Below, piece after piece: positions 20,832 to 30,229 of a stretch of 64,000 bases of DNA. Position numbers and translations under genes: made by a program. The DNA is from Algoriphagus lacus (GTDB taxonomy: Bacteria > Bacteroidota > Bacteroidia > Cytophagales > Cyclobacteriaceae): positions 891,801-955,800 of the forward strand of contig NZ_QXML01000001.1 in NCBI RefSeq assembly GCF_003583985.1, read 5' to 3'. Under the pieces are notes generated by a model. The model saw only the letters and a list, made by a program, of their open reading frames with translations, had not been told where the DNA came from and did no database searches. Every line of letters starts with the position of its first letter. Position 1 is the first letter of the stretch.

Positions 20832-22495
20832 TCCTCCTTGTTGTCTTCCTTTTTTGTTAATTCCTGAGCTAAAAACTGATTAAGTCTGGCTTGAAATTCC
20901 TGAGATTCGGGATAGGTCTGTTCCAATCCTTTTTTCTCAGGGAAAGATTCCATATGAAGTGTTTGGGTAGGAAATGCAAATCTCACCCCAAGCGCTCTGG
21001 CTAATTTGACCACCTGAACCAGTATCTCGTGCCGGGCTTGAAGTTCATCCGGTAAAGTAGGAACCTCAAAGAAAATAGTAAAAAGGACATCCTGACTGTA
21101 GCTGGAAAGGTTGTTGAAATAGATGGTGAAAAAGTCCTTACGGGTTTTTGGGTGTACTAGGACGATTTCGCGCAGTCCTTTGACAAATTCTTCAATCAAG
21201 GCTGGTGGAGTGTCATAGGTCAGCGTCAGATTGGTTGTATACCTTCTGTACTGCCGCAGCCCATGATTGTCAATTACAGCATCCGCTATTTTCCCGTTGG
21301 GAACATACATGACTGAATTCCGGGGTGTCCGAACTCTGGAGGAACGGAAGCCGACCTCTTCCACCGTACCGTCGATCTCACCCGAAGTGATCCAATCGCC
21401 CACCTGAAAAGGCTTGTCTATAAAAATCATGACCGAGCCGAAGAAGTTTTTGATGGTATCCTGGGCAGCCAATGCAATCGCCAAACCACCGATGGACAAA
21501 CCGGTCAGGAACGGGATAATATCCAAATCAAGGCCATCACGAAGGATAAACAAGGTTCCCACGATGATCACAAAGGCCTTAAGCGTCTTCCGAATCAGGG
21601 GAACCAACTGATCATCCAGTGTGGACTCGGTTTTTGAGGCGAGTTTGGCAAAATACGCCGCGACCACATCCACGATTTTGTAGAAAATGACCGTGATGAG
21701 GAATGGCTTGAGTGTTTCAATTATTGGAACGATCCAGGCATAGATTTCGACCGGGAGCTGCAGCACCCGGATCAAAAGCGAGAGCAAAATCACGATCAGA
21801 TAGAAACTGCAGATTTTTGCTATCGGTAAGAGATAATTTTCTCCGATATAGCCATAGCCCAGGCGCCTCATCAAATAAATTAATCCCTTGTCCACCAGGA
21901 AGGTGAAAAGAAAATGTGCCAGAAAGGTGAGAAGGACCAATATCCCAATCCCGACCAATTGCCAAAGTTGGAGTCCCAGGTATTCCTGATTCCCTATTTT
22001 GGGAAGAATATTGAGAAGCCGATCAGTGCCAAAGGGGTAGGTCTCTTTGTGTAAGGCGTCAATTTGGCCTACAGAAAAAGAGGAAAAGCGCCATTGACTC
22101 CCTCTTTTCTCCAGGTATATTCCAGGAAGTTTGTCGCGATCGAAATAGAATTTCTTTTCTGCATTATCCGTAGAATCCACATAGTTGGGATCATTCGGGA
22201 TTTCGCTGGTCCTCACTACTATCCCTTTTCCTTCAAAAATCTGCTGAAGCTTGATCACCAACTCCTCTGCATTTCCCTCCACTCCTCTTTTGTCCAAGGT
22301 CCTTGAGGCCCGCTTTGGAAAGAAGTGGTCTCTTTCCAAGTTGTAGAAAAAAGTCAGCGTGGTATGGTACGGCGAACTGAGATTGACTCCCTCACCTACT
22401 TGCTCGAGGTCTTCCTCCTCGGTGATCAGTTGAGCATTCGATATCGTGATGAAGGCGAGAAGAAAAAATGATAGCAAGAACAGCTTGTGGATCAT
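20828..22495 (-). CDS. MscS-family mechanosensitive channel with periplasmic N-domain
   Basis: 555 residues. It starts with a signal peptide (LFLLSFFLLAFITISNAQ), then an extracytoplasmic domain of about 150 residues, then four or five membrane helices from about residue 185. The MscS pore helix and beta domain follow: LTGLSIGGLAIALAAQDTIK, FFGSVMIFIDKPFQVGDWI, GTVEEVGFRSSRVRTP. The channel would release solutes on hypo-osmotic shock. The start at 22495 is supported by a promoter element at 22520-22527, which lies inside the longer alternative (22537). Confidence 0.92.
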   Translation of the reverse strand: MIHKLFLLSFFLLAFITISNAQLITEEEDLEQVGEGVNLSSPYHTTLTFFYNLERDHFFPKRASRTLDKRGVEGNAEELVIKLQQIFEGKGIVVRTSEIPNDPNYVDSTDNAEKKFYFDRDKLPGIYLEKRGSQWRFSSFSVGQIDALHKETYPFGTDRLLNILPKIGNQEYLGLQLWQLVGIGILVLLTFLAHFLFTFLVDKGLIYLMRRLGYGYIGENYLLPIAKICSFYLIVILLSLLIRVLQLPVEIYAWIVPIIETLKPFLITVIFYKIVDVVAAYFAKLASKTESTLDDQLVPLIRKTLKAFVIIVGTLFILRDGLDLDIIPFLTGLSIGGLAIALAAQDTIKNFFGSVMIFIDKPFQVGDWITSGEIDGTVEEVGFRSSRVRTPRNSVMYVPNGKIADAVIDNHGLRQYRRYTTNLTLTYDTPPALIEEFVKGLREIVLVHPKTRKDFFTIYFNNLSSYSQDVLFTIFFEVPTLPDELQARHEILVQVVKLARALGVRFAFPTQTLHMESFPEKKGLEQTYPESQEFQARLNQFLAQELTKKEDNKED

Positions 22496-22519
22496 CTGAT
22501 AGCAATTTGTGTTGGAGCC

Positions 22520-22527
22520 GAAAGTTA
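22520..22527 (-). promoter_or_regulatory. Promoter of the MscS-family gene
   Basis: On the minus strand TAACTTTC (one mismatch to TAnnTTTG) lies 25 bases before the ATG, with TTG at 22548-22550 20 bases upstream as the -33 element. Confidence 0.5.
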
Positions 22528-22561
22528 GGAATAACAAAAAGGCAGGCCAAAGAAACCTCGG

Positions 22562-25267
22562 TTAGTCTGGCATGAGGTATTCCAAAATCCTGTTTCCCTG
22601 AACAGTCCGAATTATATACTGACTTTTGGCCGGTAAATGAGTGATCTGAATTGGACCTTCACTTTCCAGTGGAGTGGTGGTCAGCATGGTTCCTTTCAAA
22701 TCGTAGAGGTAGCCAAATCCTTGTTCAGCATCGGATACAGCGAGGATTTTTCGGTCTGCTCCAAAGTCAAAATATCCAAACCAAACGTTTTCTCCTGTGA
22801 GCGGTAAGCTGAAAAGTTCTTTTTCTCCCTCATTGAGAATGACCGTTTTGGAAAATTGCTTAGACAAAATCAGCAGGGAATTTCCAGCCTGATCGGAAAT
22901 CAAGTCAAAAGTATTGTCCCGTTCAGCTTTGACCAATTGATTCCTATAGGTGATTTCCCCTCCAAAACTCGCATGGATCAGTTCTCCTGATTCAGAAATG
23001 GCAGAAATACGAAGGGAATTCCCTCCAGTTCCGCTTGTGATTTTTACCGGGCGATTATATTCTTTCCCCAGATCAAGTGGAGACCCGTTCTGCTTTTCTC
23101 CTCTGCGGTTGAAAAAGTACATCTTCCCTTTTTCCGTTTGGGTAACCATGAAATCGCCCTTTGCTGGGACGCGGATGTGAGTGGGGGAAAGCACGGATTT
23201 TTCCGAAAGCTTCATGGGATTCCAGCCATCCAGATCCTTTCCATTTCGGTCCAGGAGCCAGAGATTCCCAGATTCGGTCGATAAGAAATATCGATATTCC
23301 CGTGAATTGTCATAATCGACTAAATTCAGATGGGCAATTTTTTCATTCTTGAGGGATACCGGGAAGCCGGGTAGTGAATTACCCAATCGGTCGATTGCAT
23401 ACAGTCGGTCAGCAGTGGCAATGAGCAATTGAAGTTTCCCGTTTTTCAAATAATCAATTTGGAAGGCATCCGAAACTATCGGTCCTGAAAGTTTCTGGGT
23501 GTAGACAGTTTCTCCTGCAGAATTGACCAGATAGAGGATGTGATTGGCGTCCTGCAGGACTAGGTCCTCGGATTTGTCACTGAAATTGAGAATGCTTTTT
23601 GGGCCGTAGGTGATTTTTTCCGGAAGAGAAATGGTCTGGGAGGGAGTCAGGATCAGACCTTTTTGGTCGTTGACTACTTTCTTTTCATCAGAAAAATAGG
23701 GAATACTTAAAGAAGCTTCCGGTTTACCTCCAATTTGATTGATTCTCAAAGTCAGGTAAGGGAAACTTTGAAAAACTGAAGCATATTTCTGGATAAAAGG
23801 ACTCCAGGAAGGATTGCTTTTTTCTTCCCATTTCGCCCAGATTTTTTCAAAGAAGAAGGTTTTTGAATATCCCGAAGCAGGGTTGATGGATTTGGTTTCG
23901 GTGGCTGATTCAGGAGCTTTGGACCAGGTGTTGCCTTGTGCAAAATCATCCAAAATCATCTTCATGCCCGGTGCAGAATTGGACAGGATTAGAACCTCTC
24001 CGATCAGGCTGATGTGGGTTTGAGGAAATCCGATAAATTTTCCTCCAAAAAGGTGTGCCGGGAATTCTTCCTCCGGGAAAAACAAAATTTCAGAGTCTCT
24101 GTAAAAATCTGATTGATCCGAATCTGTCCCGTTTCTGAATTCTTTGAGAAAAGCGAAGGTCTGGGCAGGATCCACCGTGCGGGCCAATAAGACTTGATTT
24201 TGAAGCTGATTGCCGAGATTTTCCAGTTCCAGGAAGTATAATTCTCCGGAGAAATTATCCAAAAATCCCCGATCGGTCAGGCGGGTTTGGATCTCCCCGC
24301 TGATTGTTGATTTAGGGATAAAGGCCGGGTTTTGGAGCTTTTGGGACTCAAAAATTCCGTCCAGATTGATTTGAGTCAGGGACTGGGTTCGGTTGGAAAT
24401 CAGCTTTTGCATTTCCGGGAAATTTGCCCTGACGGAAGGGGTGAAGTTTATCTCGTTAGAGAGAATTGCCGGCCCTTTGAAGGTCAGTTGGTTTTCATCA
24501 AAGGAAAGCTCTAAGCTTAAAATCGTCTCATTTAGACTAAGTTCTTTGACAGCAGAATTTTCACGATCCGCACTGATTCCTTCCAGTAATTTTGAGATTC
24601 CTTTTGCAGAAATCAACAATCGCCCAAGTCCCGAACCGGCCTCGAGATTTTCTCCCAAGCGTGTGGCTAGGGAATTTTGGTCTTCACTGATGTAGAGCCG
24701 AATCGCTTCTTCCACAATAAATGAGGAGGAGGATGCGAGCAAGACATTTCCCAAGATGGTGAGGGACCATTTCCGGTTATTGTCTGGGCCGAAAAATTCA
24801 AGAACATCCAAGTCACTGTACTTTCGGGACTGAATCCGAATATCCTTCGGGACCTGGCTTTTTATTTTTTCAAGAAAATCCTGTGGAGTGGTAGCTCCGA
24901 AATTGACGGAAAAAAGAAGTTCAAAGCTGTCAATTCCTGTGGCATGGTAGCTTACGGTTACTTGCTTTCCTCTGAGTATTCGAGAAATTTCTCCATTTGC
25001 ACCAGTTAGGCTGTCAAGACTGATCAGTTGAGTGGAGATTTTTGAAAAAGCGGGTAGTTGGGAGATTATTTCCCAGACTGGCTGATTGACTAATTCATTC
25101 CAAGTTTGATCCGCCTGTTCCGTTTCAAAAACAAAAACTGCATCGGGAGATATCAGGTTCAGGCTGTTGATTTTTCGTGAAGAAAAATAATTCTGGTAAA
25201 CCCAAAATGCTCCCCATCCGAGCAGAATTGCTCCTATCAGGACCAGAAGGCTTTTCCAGATTTTCAC
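22562..25267 (-). CDS. Large membrane-anchored protein with a propeller-like C-terminal region, unknown function
   Basis: About 901 residues if the GTG at 25267 is used; no in-frame ATG exists near the 5' end, and the only longer option is TTG 25303, inside a terminator T tract. One N-terminal membrane segment (about 5-24, SLLVLIGAILLGWGAFWVYQ) anchors it, with the bulk outside. Residues about 30-500 are alpha/beta and resemble DUF3352-like Bacteroidota proteins. The C-terminal 350 residues contain repeated beta-strand units such as DRLYAIDRLGNSLPGFPVSL and GNLWLLDRNGKDLDGWNP, like a PQQ-type propeller. No catalytic motif was seen. Confidence 0.75.
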   Translation of the reverse strand: MKIWKSLLVLIGAILLGWGAFWVYQNYFSSRKINSLNLISPDAVFVFETEQADQTWNELVNQPVWEIISQLPAFSKISTQLISLDSLTGANGEISRILRGKQVTVSYHATGIDSFELLFSVNFGATTPQDFLEKIKSQVPKDIRIQSRKYSDLDVLEFFGPDNNRKWSLTILGNVLLASSSSFIVEEAIRLYISEDQNSLATRLGENLEAGSGLGRLLISAKGISKLLEGISADRENSAVKELSLNETILSLELSFDENQLTFKGPAILSNEINFTPSVRANFPEMQKLISNRTQSLTQINLDGIFESQKLQNPAFIPKSTISGEIQTRLTDRGFLDNFSGELYFLELENLGNQLQNQVLLARTVDPAQTFAFLKEFRNGTDSDQSDFYRDSEILFFPEEEFPAHLFGGKFIGFPQTHISLIGEVLILSNSAPGMKMILDDFAQGNTWSKAPESATETKSINPASGYSKTFFFEKIWAKWEEKSNPSWSPFIQKYASVFQSFPYLTLRINQIGGKPEASLSIPYFSDEKKVVNDQKGLILTPSQTISLPEKITYGPKSILNFSDKSEDLVLQDANHILYLVNSAGETVYTQKLSGPIVSDAFQIDYLKNGKLQLLIATADRLYAIDRLGNSLPGFPVSLKNEKIAHLNLVDYDNSREYRYFLSTESGNLWLLDRNGKDLDGWNPMKLSEKSVLSPTHIRVPAKGDFMVTQTEKGKMYFFNRRGEKQNGSPLDLGKEYNRPVKITSGTGGNSLRISAISESGELIHASFGGEITYRNQLVKAERDNTFDLISDQAGNSLLILSKQFSKTVILNEGEKELFSLPLTGENVWFGYFDFGADRKILAVSDAEQGFGYLYDLKGTMLTTTPLESEGPIQITHLPAKSQYIIRTVQGNRILEYLMPD

Positions 25268-25300
25268 TTGGCTGAATAAGGTGATTAAAGGGCCATTATA

Positions 25301-25347
25301 CAAAAAATAGACCTAAGAAACTCCAAGGGCGATTGGAGAATCTTAGG
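25301..25347 (-). terminator. Rho-independent terminator after mdh
   Basis: On the minus strand CCTAAGA pairs with TCTTAGG and, inside it, CTCCAA pairs with TTGGAG; the hairpin is followed by CTATTTTTTG. It lies 22 bases after the mdh stop and abuts the next gene on the same strand. Confidence 0.85.
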
Positions 25348-25369
25348 TCATAACGTTTATTGGGAAGGA

Positions 25370-26305
25370 TTATTTACCGAGTTTGTCCAAAACGTTCATT
25401 ACTTCCTTCACGTGACCGCGGGAAGTTTCAAGCAATGCTTTTTCTTCAGCATTGAGATCCAGTTCGATTACTTTTTCAATACCGTTTTTGCCAAGGATTA
25501 CCGGTACACCAAGGTAGCAGTCGTCGATTCCGTACTCGCCTTCCAGCTTGATGCACACAGGGAATACTCTTCTTTGATTTTTAAGGATTGCTTCTACCAT
25601 TTGAGCAGCAGCGGATCCAGGAGCATACCAAGCGGAAGTTCCCATCAGTTTTACCAGTTCTCCACCGCCGAATTTTGTTCTTTCGATGATCGCATCCAAT
25701 TTGTCTTTTGCAACCAACTCAGTCACAGGGATACCAGCAACGGTTGTGTAACGAGGAAGTGGAACCATGGTGTCGCCATGTCCACCCATCAGGATTGCCT
25801 GAATTTCTTTTCCGGAAACATTCAATTCTTCAGCAAGGAAGGCCCTGTAGCGTGCGGTATCCAAGATTCCAGCCATTCCGATCACTTTGGTACGAGGAAG
25901 ACCAGAAGTCAGGTGTGCCTGATAGGTCATGACGTCCAATGGGTTGGATACCACAATGATGATGGCGTTTGGAGAATATTTGATGATGTTTTCAGTCACA
26001 GACTTTACGATGCCTGCATTGGTTTCAATCAGATCATCGCGGGTCATCCCCGGTTTACGTGGCAGACCGGAAGTGATTACCACTACATCTGAGTTGGCAG
26101 TTTTGCTGTAGTCGTTGGTGCTACCTACAGTGCGGCTGTCATACTGATTGATTGGGGCTTTTTGCCAGATGTCCAGCGCTTTGCCTTCAGCAATTCCCTC
26201 TTTAATGTCAACTAAAACAATTTCTTCGGCTACTTCGCGATAAGCTAAAACATCGGCACAGGTCGCACCCACGTTACCTGCACCTACTACGGTTACTTTG
26301 CTCAT
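25370..26305 (-). CDS. mdh: Malate dehydrogenase
   Basis: 311 residues. It interconverts malate and oxaloacetate with NAD in the TCA cycle. The nucleotide fold starts VTVVGAGNVGATCADVL with D33 (LVDIKEG) as the NAD-selecting acid. R83 and R89 in LPRKPGMTRDD fit malate rather than lactate specificity, R152 binds the substrate and H176 (GGHGDTMV) is the catalytic base. It belongs to the short, LDH-like MDH type. Minus-strand monocistronic unit with its own terminator. Confidence 0.97.
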   Translation of the reverse strand: MSKVTVVGAGNVGATCADVLAYREVAEEIVLVDIKEGIAEGKALDIWQKAPINQYDSRTVGSTNDYSKTANSDVVVITSGLPRKPGMTRDDLIETNAGIVKSVTENIIKYSPNAIIIVVSNPLDVMTYQAHLTSGLPRTKVIGMAGILDTARYRAFLAEELNVSGKEIQAILMGGHGDTMVPLPRYTTVAGIPVTELVAKDKLDAIIERTKFGGGELVKLMGTSAWYAPGSAAAQMVEAILKNQRRVFPVCIKLEGEYGIDDCYLGVPVILGKNGIEKVIELDLNAEEKALLETSRGHVKEVMNVLDKLGK

Positions 26306-26427
26306 GATTTTATCTGTTTTTTTTAAATGATTACTGGCTTGAAAAGCGGCGCTAAGATATTAAACAACAAGTTGGAATTGAAGTCTGCTTTAGAATACTT
26401 TGGATAGATTTCCTGATTTTTGATAAA

Positions 26428-26450
26428 TAAAAAAGGGAGCGGATTTCCCT
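26428..26450 (-). terminator. Probable terminator after the cyclic-nucleotide-binding gene
   Basis: On the minus strand AGGGA and TCCCT form a 5-bp stem around a 7-base loop, followed by TTTTTTATTTA. It starts 2 bases past the stop codon. Confidence 0.6.
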
Positions 26451-26451
26451 C

Positions 26452-26967
26452 CTATTCAAACATCTGTCGTAGGCTGAAAAAGCCGAAAGATTCCCGATAG
26501 GAGCGAAACAGACGCTGATTATTGGCATTGTAATACTCCGCCAGTGAGGTCATCATTTTTGCTTTGATTTTCGGATTGCTGTCGAATATTTCCTGAATCG
26601 CAAATTGAGGAATCACGATCAGTTCGGCCTCATCTGAATCGATCAAGGCAGTATAGGTCCGCTTGGCATTTTCCAACAGGGAATTTTCACCAAAAGCCTC
26701 ACCTCTACTTACCTCCAGAATCGTTTCAAAATTATCCTTGACGTCTATGGTAAGATTTACTTTTCCTTGTTTGATCAGGTAAAGTGCCTGACTCGGATCC
26801 TTGCTGAAAAAAACTACTTCATCCCGTATGTACTTGCGGTGATGCATGGCAGGGAGAAATTTCGCAAGTTCTTTTTGGCGAAGGCGTTCAAAGAATTTGA
26901 TCCCTTGCATAAAATCAAACATTCTCAGTTGATCCTCATCGTAAGTTTTGGAAAATGGATTCAGCAT
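26452..26967 (-). CDS. Stand-alone cyclic-nucleotide-binding-domain protein
   Basis: 171 residues with one cNMP-binding (Crp-like) domain at about 20-135: IRDEVVFFSKDPSQALYLIK, then GEAFGENSLLENAKRTYTAL, which corresponds to the phosphate-binding cassette. There is no DNA-binding helix-turn-helix; the C-terminal helix region ends SFGFFSLRQMFE. It probably senses a nucleotide or acts through a protein partner. It starts 3 bases after the tilS stop, so the two are likely co-transcribed. Confidence 0.85.
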   Translation of the reverse strand: MLNPFSKTYDEDQLRMFDFMQGIKFFERLRQKELAKFLPAMHHRKYIRDEVVFFSKDPSQALYLIKQGKVNLTIDVKDNFETILEVSRGEAFGENSLLENAKRTYTALIDSDEAELIVIPQFAIQEIFDSNPKIKAKMMTSLAEYYNANNQRLFRSYRESFGFFSLRQMFE

Positions 26968-26970
26968 GGA

Positions 26971-28290
26971 TCAAGTTTTTTTGAAATGAAGGATTCTTCG
27001 GGTGGAAGGATTGCACTTTGCCCAGTCTGCAATTCTCAATCCGATCACCCAAGCAATTTCTCCCCCTGAAACTAAGACTTTTACGCCTTGTTTTTTAGCT
27101 ACAGGTACTTTTAGATCAATCAAAAAATCGGAGATTTTTTTGGATGAGTTCATTCCAAGCGGAACAAACTTGTCGCCTTCTTTCCAGGTTCGGATCTCAA
27201 GCGGAAATTCAAGCCGATCTTCATCCAATTGGGCATGTGTAGGATTTCGATCTATAAGATCTGTGTATTCCAGCCGGTTCAGGGAATATTTTCCTTCAGG
27301 CAAGTCAAGAAGGGTTTCGTTCTTTTGAAGAAAAACGGGTTCAAAATCTTCTTGATTGGGTGACAGAATCAGTTCATTCCGATCAAATTGCAACAAATAC
27401 CCCGCTCCTCGAAAGACTGTTCCTGTCTTGGGATGATTCAGGGCCTCAGCGATTGCCTGAGCCTGATCCGAATTAAATCCAAAAGGGCGAAGCCAAAAGT
27501 AAAGTAGACTTGAGTTTCCGGGTTGATTTTGAATCGCAGAAAAAGGCAAATAATGATAAGAATCCTCTGTACGGATGGATGAATTTTTCCAGTTCTCAAA
27601 AAGTCCGGCAAAAGCTCTTCCCGTATCTTTGAGCCGATTGAATGAGGTGAATAGGTTTTTTCTTGCATCGGGCTCCAAAGCCAGAAGTGCAGGAAGTCCA
27701 TTGATTCTCAGGTTGTTTCTTTTGTATTCATCCTTTTCATTGGAACTGTCCTCGCGCCAGCTTAGCTGTTGAGCTAGCATAAAATCTTGGATTTCGGCTC
27801 TGGAAAAAGGAAGTAGGGGCCTAATTAGCCAACCTTTTCGATCTGCCATTCCGTAAACTCCTTCAATTCCTGTTCCGCGGAGGAGGTTTAGAAAAACCGT
27901 TTCCAACTGATCGTCTTCATGATGGGCAAGAAGAATTCCGGCAAGGTTTCTTTGAGAGCGAATTTCCTCAAAAAAGGCATAGCGGATTTCCCTAGCTGCC
28001 ATTTGAATGGAAATTCCTTTGGATAGTGCCAACTCAGTGGTTTCTGCCAATTTCAGGTGAAAAGGAATCCCGTGACTTTCTGCCCAGTTTTGGACGAATT
28101 GCCGGTCTCCTTCGCTTTCATTTCCCCGAAGCTGGAAATTGACATGGGCTACTTCAATTGGGATTTTGGTTTGAATCAGCAACTCTCCCAGACACATGCT
28201 ATCCATTCCTCCGCTGCATGCCAGAAGGTAAACAGACTCAGAATTGAGTAGGGAACGGAGTTGAATGTGGGATTGAAAAGCATCAAGCAT
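26971..28290 (-). CDS. tilS: tRNA(Ile)-lysidine synthetase
   Basis: 439 residues. TilS adds lysine to C34 of the CAU-anticodon tRNA-Ile so that it reads AUA. The ATP-binding PP-loop SGGMDS is at residues 26-31; LLAHHEDDQLETVFLNLLRG and WREDSSN are TilS signatures. The C-terminal substrate-binding domain (about 330-430) has WKEGDKFVPLGM. The ATG lies only about 5 bases from a -7-like element, so the transcript may have almost no leader. Confidence 0.95.
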   Translation of the reverse strand: MLDAFQSHIQLRSLLNSESVYLLACSGGMDSMCLGELLIQTKIPIEVAHVNFQLRGNESEGDRQFVQNWAESHGIPFHLKLAETTELALSKGISIQMAAREIRYAFFEEIRSQRNLAGILLAHHEDDQLETVFLNLLRGTGIEGVYGMADRKGWLIRPLLPFSRAEIQDFMLAQQLSWREDSSNEKDEYKRNNLRINGLPALLALEPDARKNLFTSFNRLKDTGRAFAGLFENWKNSSIRTEDSYHYLPFSAIQNQPGNSSLLYFWLRPFGFNSDQAQAIAEALNHPKTGTVFRGAGYLLQFDRNELILSPNQEDFEPVFLQKNETLLDLPEGKYSLNRLEYTDLIDRNPTHAQLDEDRLEFPLEIRTWKEGDKFVPLGMNSSKKISDFLIDLKVPVAKKQGVKVLVSGGEIAWVIGLRIADWAKCNPSTRRILHFKKT

Positions 28291-28294
28291 TGTC

Positions 28295-28302
28295 CAAAAA
28301 TA
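28295..28302 (-). promoter_or_regulatory. Possible -7 element of tilS
   Basis: On the minus strand TATTTTTG matches TAnnTTTG and ends 4 bases before the tilS ATG. No -33 element is clear. If real, the tilS mRNA is essentially leaderless. Confidence 0.35.
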
Positions 28303-28369
28303 GAGTTTTCTTCAATATTTCATGCCAAGTGGAGTTGCATCCTTTACGAGTTAATTCTACTGTGAAATG

Positions 28370-28398
28370 TAGCTTTGTGCTGGTTTCTGTTAATTTTG
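28370..28398 (+). promoter_or_regulatory. Two candidate -7 elements before the OstA-like gene
   Basis: TAGCTTTG (28370-28377) and TAATTTTG (28391-28398) are both perfect TAnnTTTG matches. The second lies 17 bases before the ATG at 28416. The spacing between them does not allow one to serve as the -33 element for the other. Confidence 0.5.
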
Positions 28399-28415
28399 CC
28401 CACATCTAAGTAACC

Positions 28416-30080
28416 ATGAACATTCGCTTCCTCACTTCCTCAGTATTCTTTTTTCTACTCATTTCGATTTCGGGAGGAAGCTTGGCACAGCAGTCATCAA
28501 CTCTTGAAATCCTCAGTGCGGATCTGCTTGAAGGGGCGAAGGGCTTCGAGCGATTATTAGGGAGTGTGCAAATGAAGCATCAAAATTCATTGATTTACTG
28601 TGATTCGGCGCATTTTTATCGGGACGAAAACCGGGCACAGCTTTTTGGGAAAGTTCGTATTCAAGATGTGGAGGATCCCATCACTACCACCAGTTCTTAT
28701 GCTGAATATGATGGCAATACCAAAGTGGCCAAGTTGAGAAACAAGGTGGTATTTACCAATCAAGAGACCTCACTCTTCACCGACTATCTGGATTACAATA
28801 GGGAGACGAATGTCGCAACCTACTACAACGACGGAAAAGTTGTCGACTCCACCAATGTTTTGACCAGCGAGCGTGGTATCTATGAAGTCAATTATGAAAA
28901 AATCACTTTCCGTGACGAGGTAGTCTTGGTTAATCCCGACTACACCATGAAGACTGATTATCTGATTTATTTGACTATCCCCAAAACGGCAGAAACACAA
29001 GGACTGACAAATATTATATCCAAAGAAGGATACAAGCTGGATGCGCAGAAAGGGAGTTTTTATGATACCCAACAAAAACAATTTCGGTTTTTTGACGGGA
29101 TCGTGGAGACCGAAGAAAGCCGGGTAAAGGCTCAGGAACTGTTCTACGATGAGGCAAAGGCGTATTACGAGGGCAAGGAAGATGTTCGGGTGTTGAATAA
29201 GGAGCGGCAGGTCGAGGTGTATGGGGATGTGGGACAATACTGGGAACAACGAAAGTACAGCCTGGTTCATGGCCGGGCATTGGTACGAAAGTACTTTGAA
29301 GCAGATACGCTTTTCATGACAGCTGATACGCTGATTTCACAGGATAGCGAAGCGGATACAGCTAAGTATCTTTTGGCCTTTCGATCGATCAAACTGACCA
29401 AAACTGATTTGGCAGGAATTGCAGATTCATTGGTTTACAATTATTCAGATTCTTCCATTCGCCTTTTTTATGACCCGGTAATGTGGAATAAGAAGAGCCA
29501 GATTTCTGCAGATTCTATGGTTTTTTACATTGCAAATGAGGAACTGGATAGAGTTTACCTAAAGGATAAAGCCTTTGCGATCATGTCCGATACCTTACTT
29601 AATTTCAATCAGATGAAAGGAAGGAGGATGACGGGTTTTTTCAAAGAAGGGCAAATCGAAAATCTGGAAATAGACGGAAATGGAGAGTCGCTTTACTATG
29701 CATTGGAAGCGGACACCCTTACCCAGGGGATCAACCGGATCTTAAGTGCAAATATCCGATTGACTTTTCAGGATGGGGCTATCAGGAAGGCAAACTTTGG
29801 AGTCAGGCCGGATGGGAAGTTTACTCCAGTACAAAAGATAGATGAAAAGATTTCCAGACTTGAAGGATTTAACTGGAGAATAGAAGAAAAGCCTGATCGT
29901 GAGGTAATTGATTCCTGGAGAAAACCTGAAGAAATCGATCCGGAAGCAAAAAATTTATTCAATGAACCAGATGTGCATCTTGAGATGCCAACTGACGATC
30001 AAATTCAGGAAAACCTAAAAAAATCGGGTTTTATGCCTACAAAAAGAACCTTGGTCACCGAGCCCAAAAAGGGCAATTAG
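28416..30080 (+). CDS. OstA/LptA-like periplasmic LPS-transport family protein
   Basis: 554 residues. A signal peptide (FFFLLISISGGSLAQ, cleaved near residue 25) is followed by repeated OstA-type beta units, each with patterns such as LIYCDSAHFYRDENRAQLFG and ETSLFTDYLDYNRETNVATY. LptA/OstA proteins form the beta-jellyroll bridge that carries lipopolysaccharide to the outer membrane. Bacteroidota encode this long OstA-like protein in addition to shorter LptA forms; its exact role is not settled. The last 40 residues are hydrophilic. Confidence 0.85.
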   Translation: MNIRFLTSSVFFFLLISISGGSLAQQSSTLEILSADLLEGAKGFERLLGSVQMKHQNSLIYCDSAHFYRDENRAQLFGKVRIQDVEDPITTTSSYAEYDGNTKVAKLRNKVVFTNQETSLFTDYLDYNRETNVATYYNDGKVVDSTNVLTSERGIYEVNYEKITFRDEVVLVNPDYTMKTDYLIYLTIPKTAETQGLTNIISKEGYKLDAQKGSFYDTQQKQFRFFDGIVETEESRVKAQELFYDEAKAYYEGKEDVRVLNKERQVEVYGDVGQYWEQRKYSLVHGRALVRKYFEADTLFMTADTLISQDSEADTAKYLLAFRSIKLTKTDLAGIADSLVYNYSDSSIRLFYDPVMWNKKSQISADSMVFYIANEELDRVYLKDKAFAIMSDTLLNFNQMKGRRMTGFFKEGQIENLEIDGNGESLYYALEADTLTQGINRILSANIRLTFQDGAIRKANFGVRPDGKFTPVQKIDEKISRLEGFNWRIEEKPDREVIDSWRKPEEIDPEAKNLFNEPDVHLEMPTDDQIQENLKKSGFMPTKRTLVTEPKKGN

Positions 30081-30142
30081 ATATAGTTGGTCCCTGTTCA
30101 ATTTATTTTTAAAAGGTTAACAACTATTAACCCATATTTTTA

Positions 30143-30171
30143 TTGTATCCGAAACCAAAAAGATAATTTTG
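30143..30171 (+). promoter_or_regulatory. Promoter of the T9SS-substrate gene
   Basis: TTG (30143-30145), an 18-base spacer and TAATTTTG (30164-30171) fit the Bacteroidota consensus. Transcription would start near 30178, giving a leader of about 50 bases before the ATG at 30230. Confidence 0.65.
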
Positions 30172-30229
30172 TACGTATATTAATCTCACCGAAAAACCAA
30201 TTTCTGGAGCGTATTGATTAAAGCTTTAC

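Noticed and set aside
25412..26092. Open frame of 226 codons opposite mdh
   Set aside because: Shadow of a highly biased mdh gene; the true gene has all catalytic residues on the minus strand.
26352..26359. TATCTTAG on the minus strand as the mdh promoter
   Set aside because: One mismatch in the TTTG part and no -33 element at a suitable distance.
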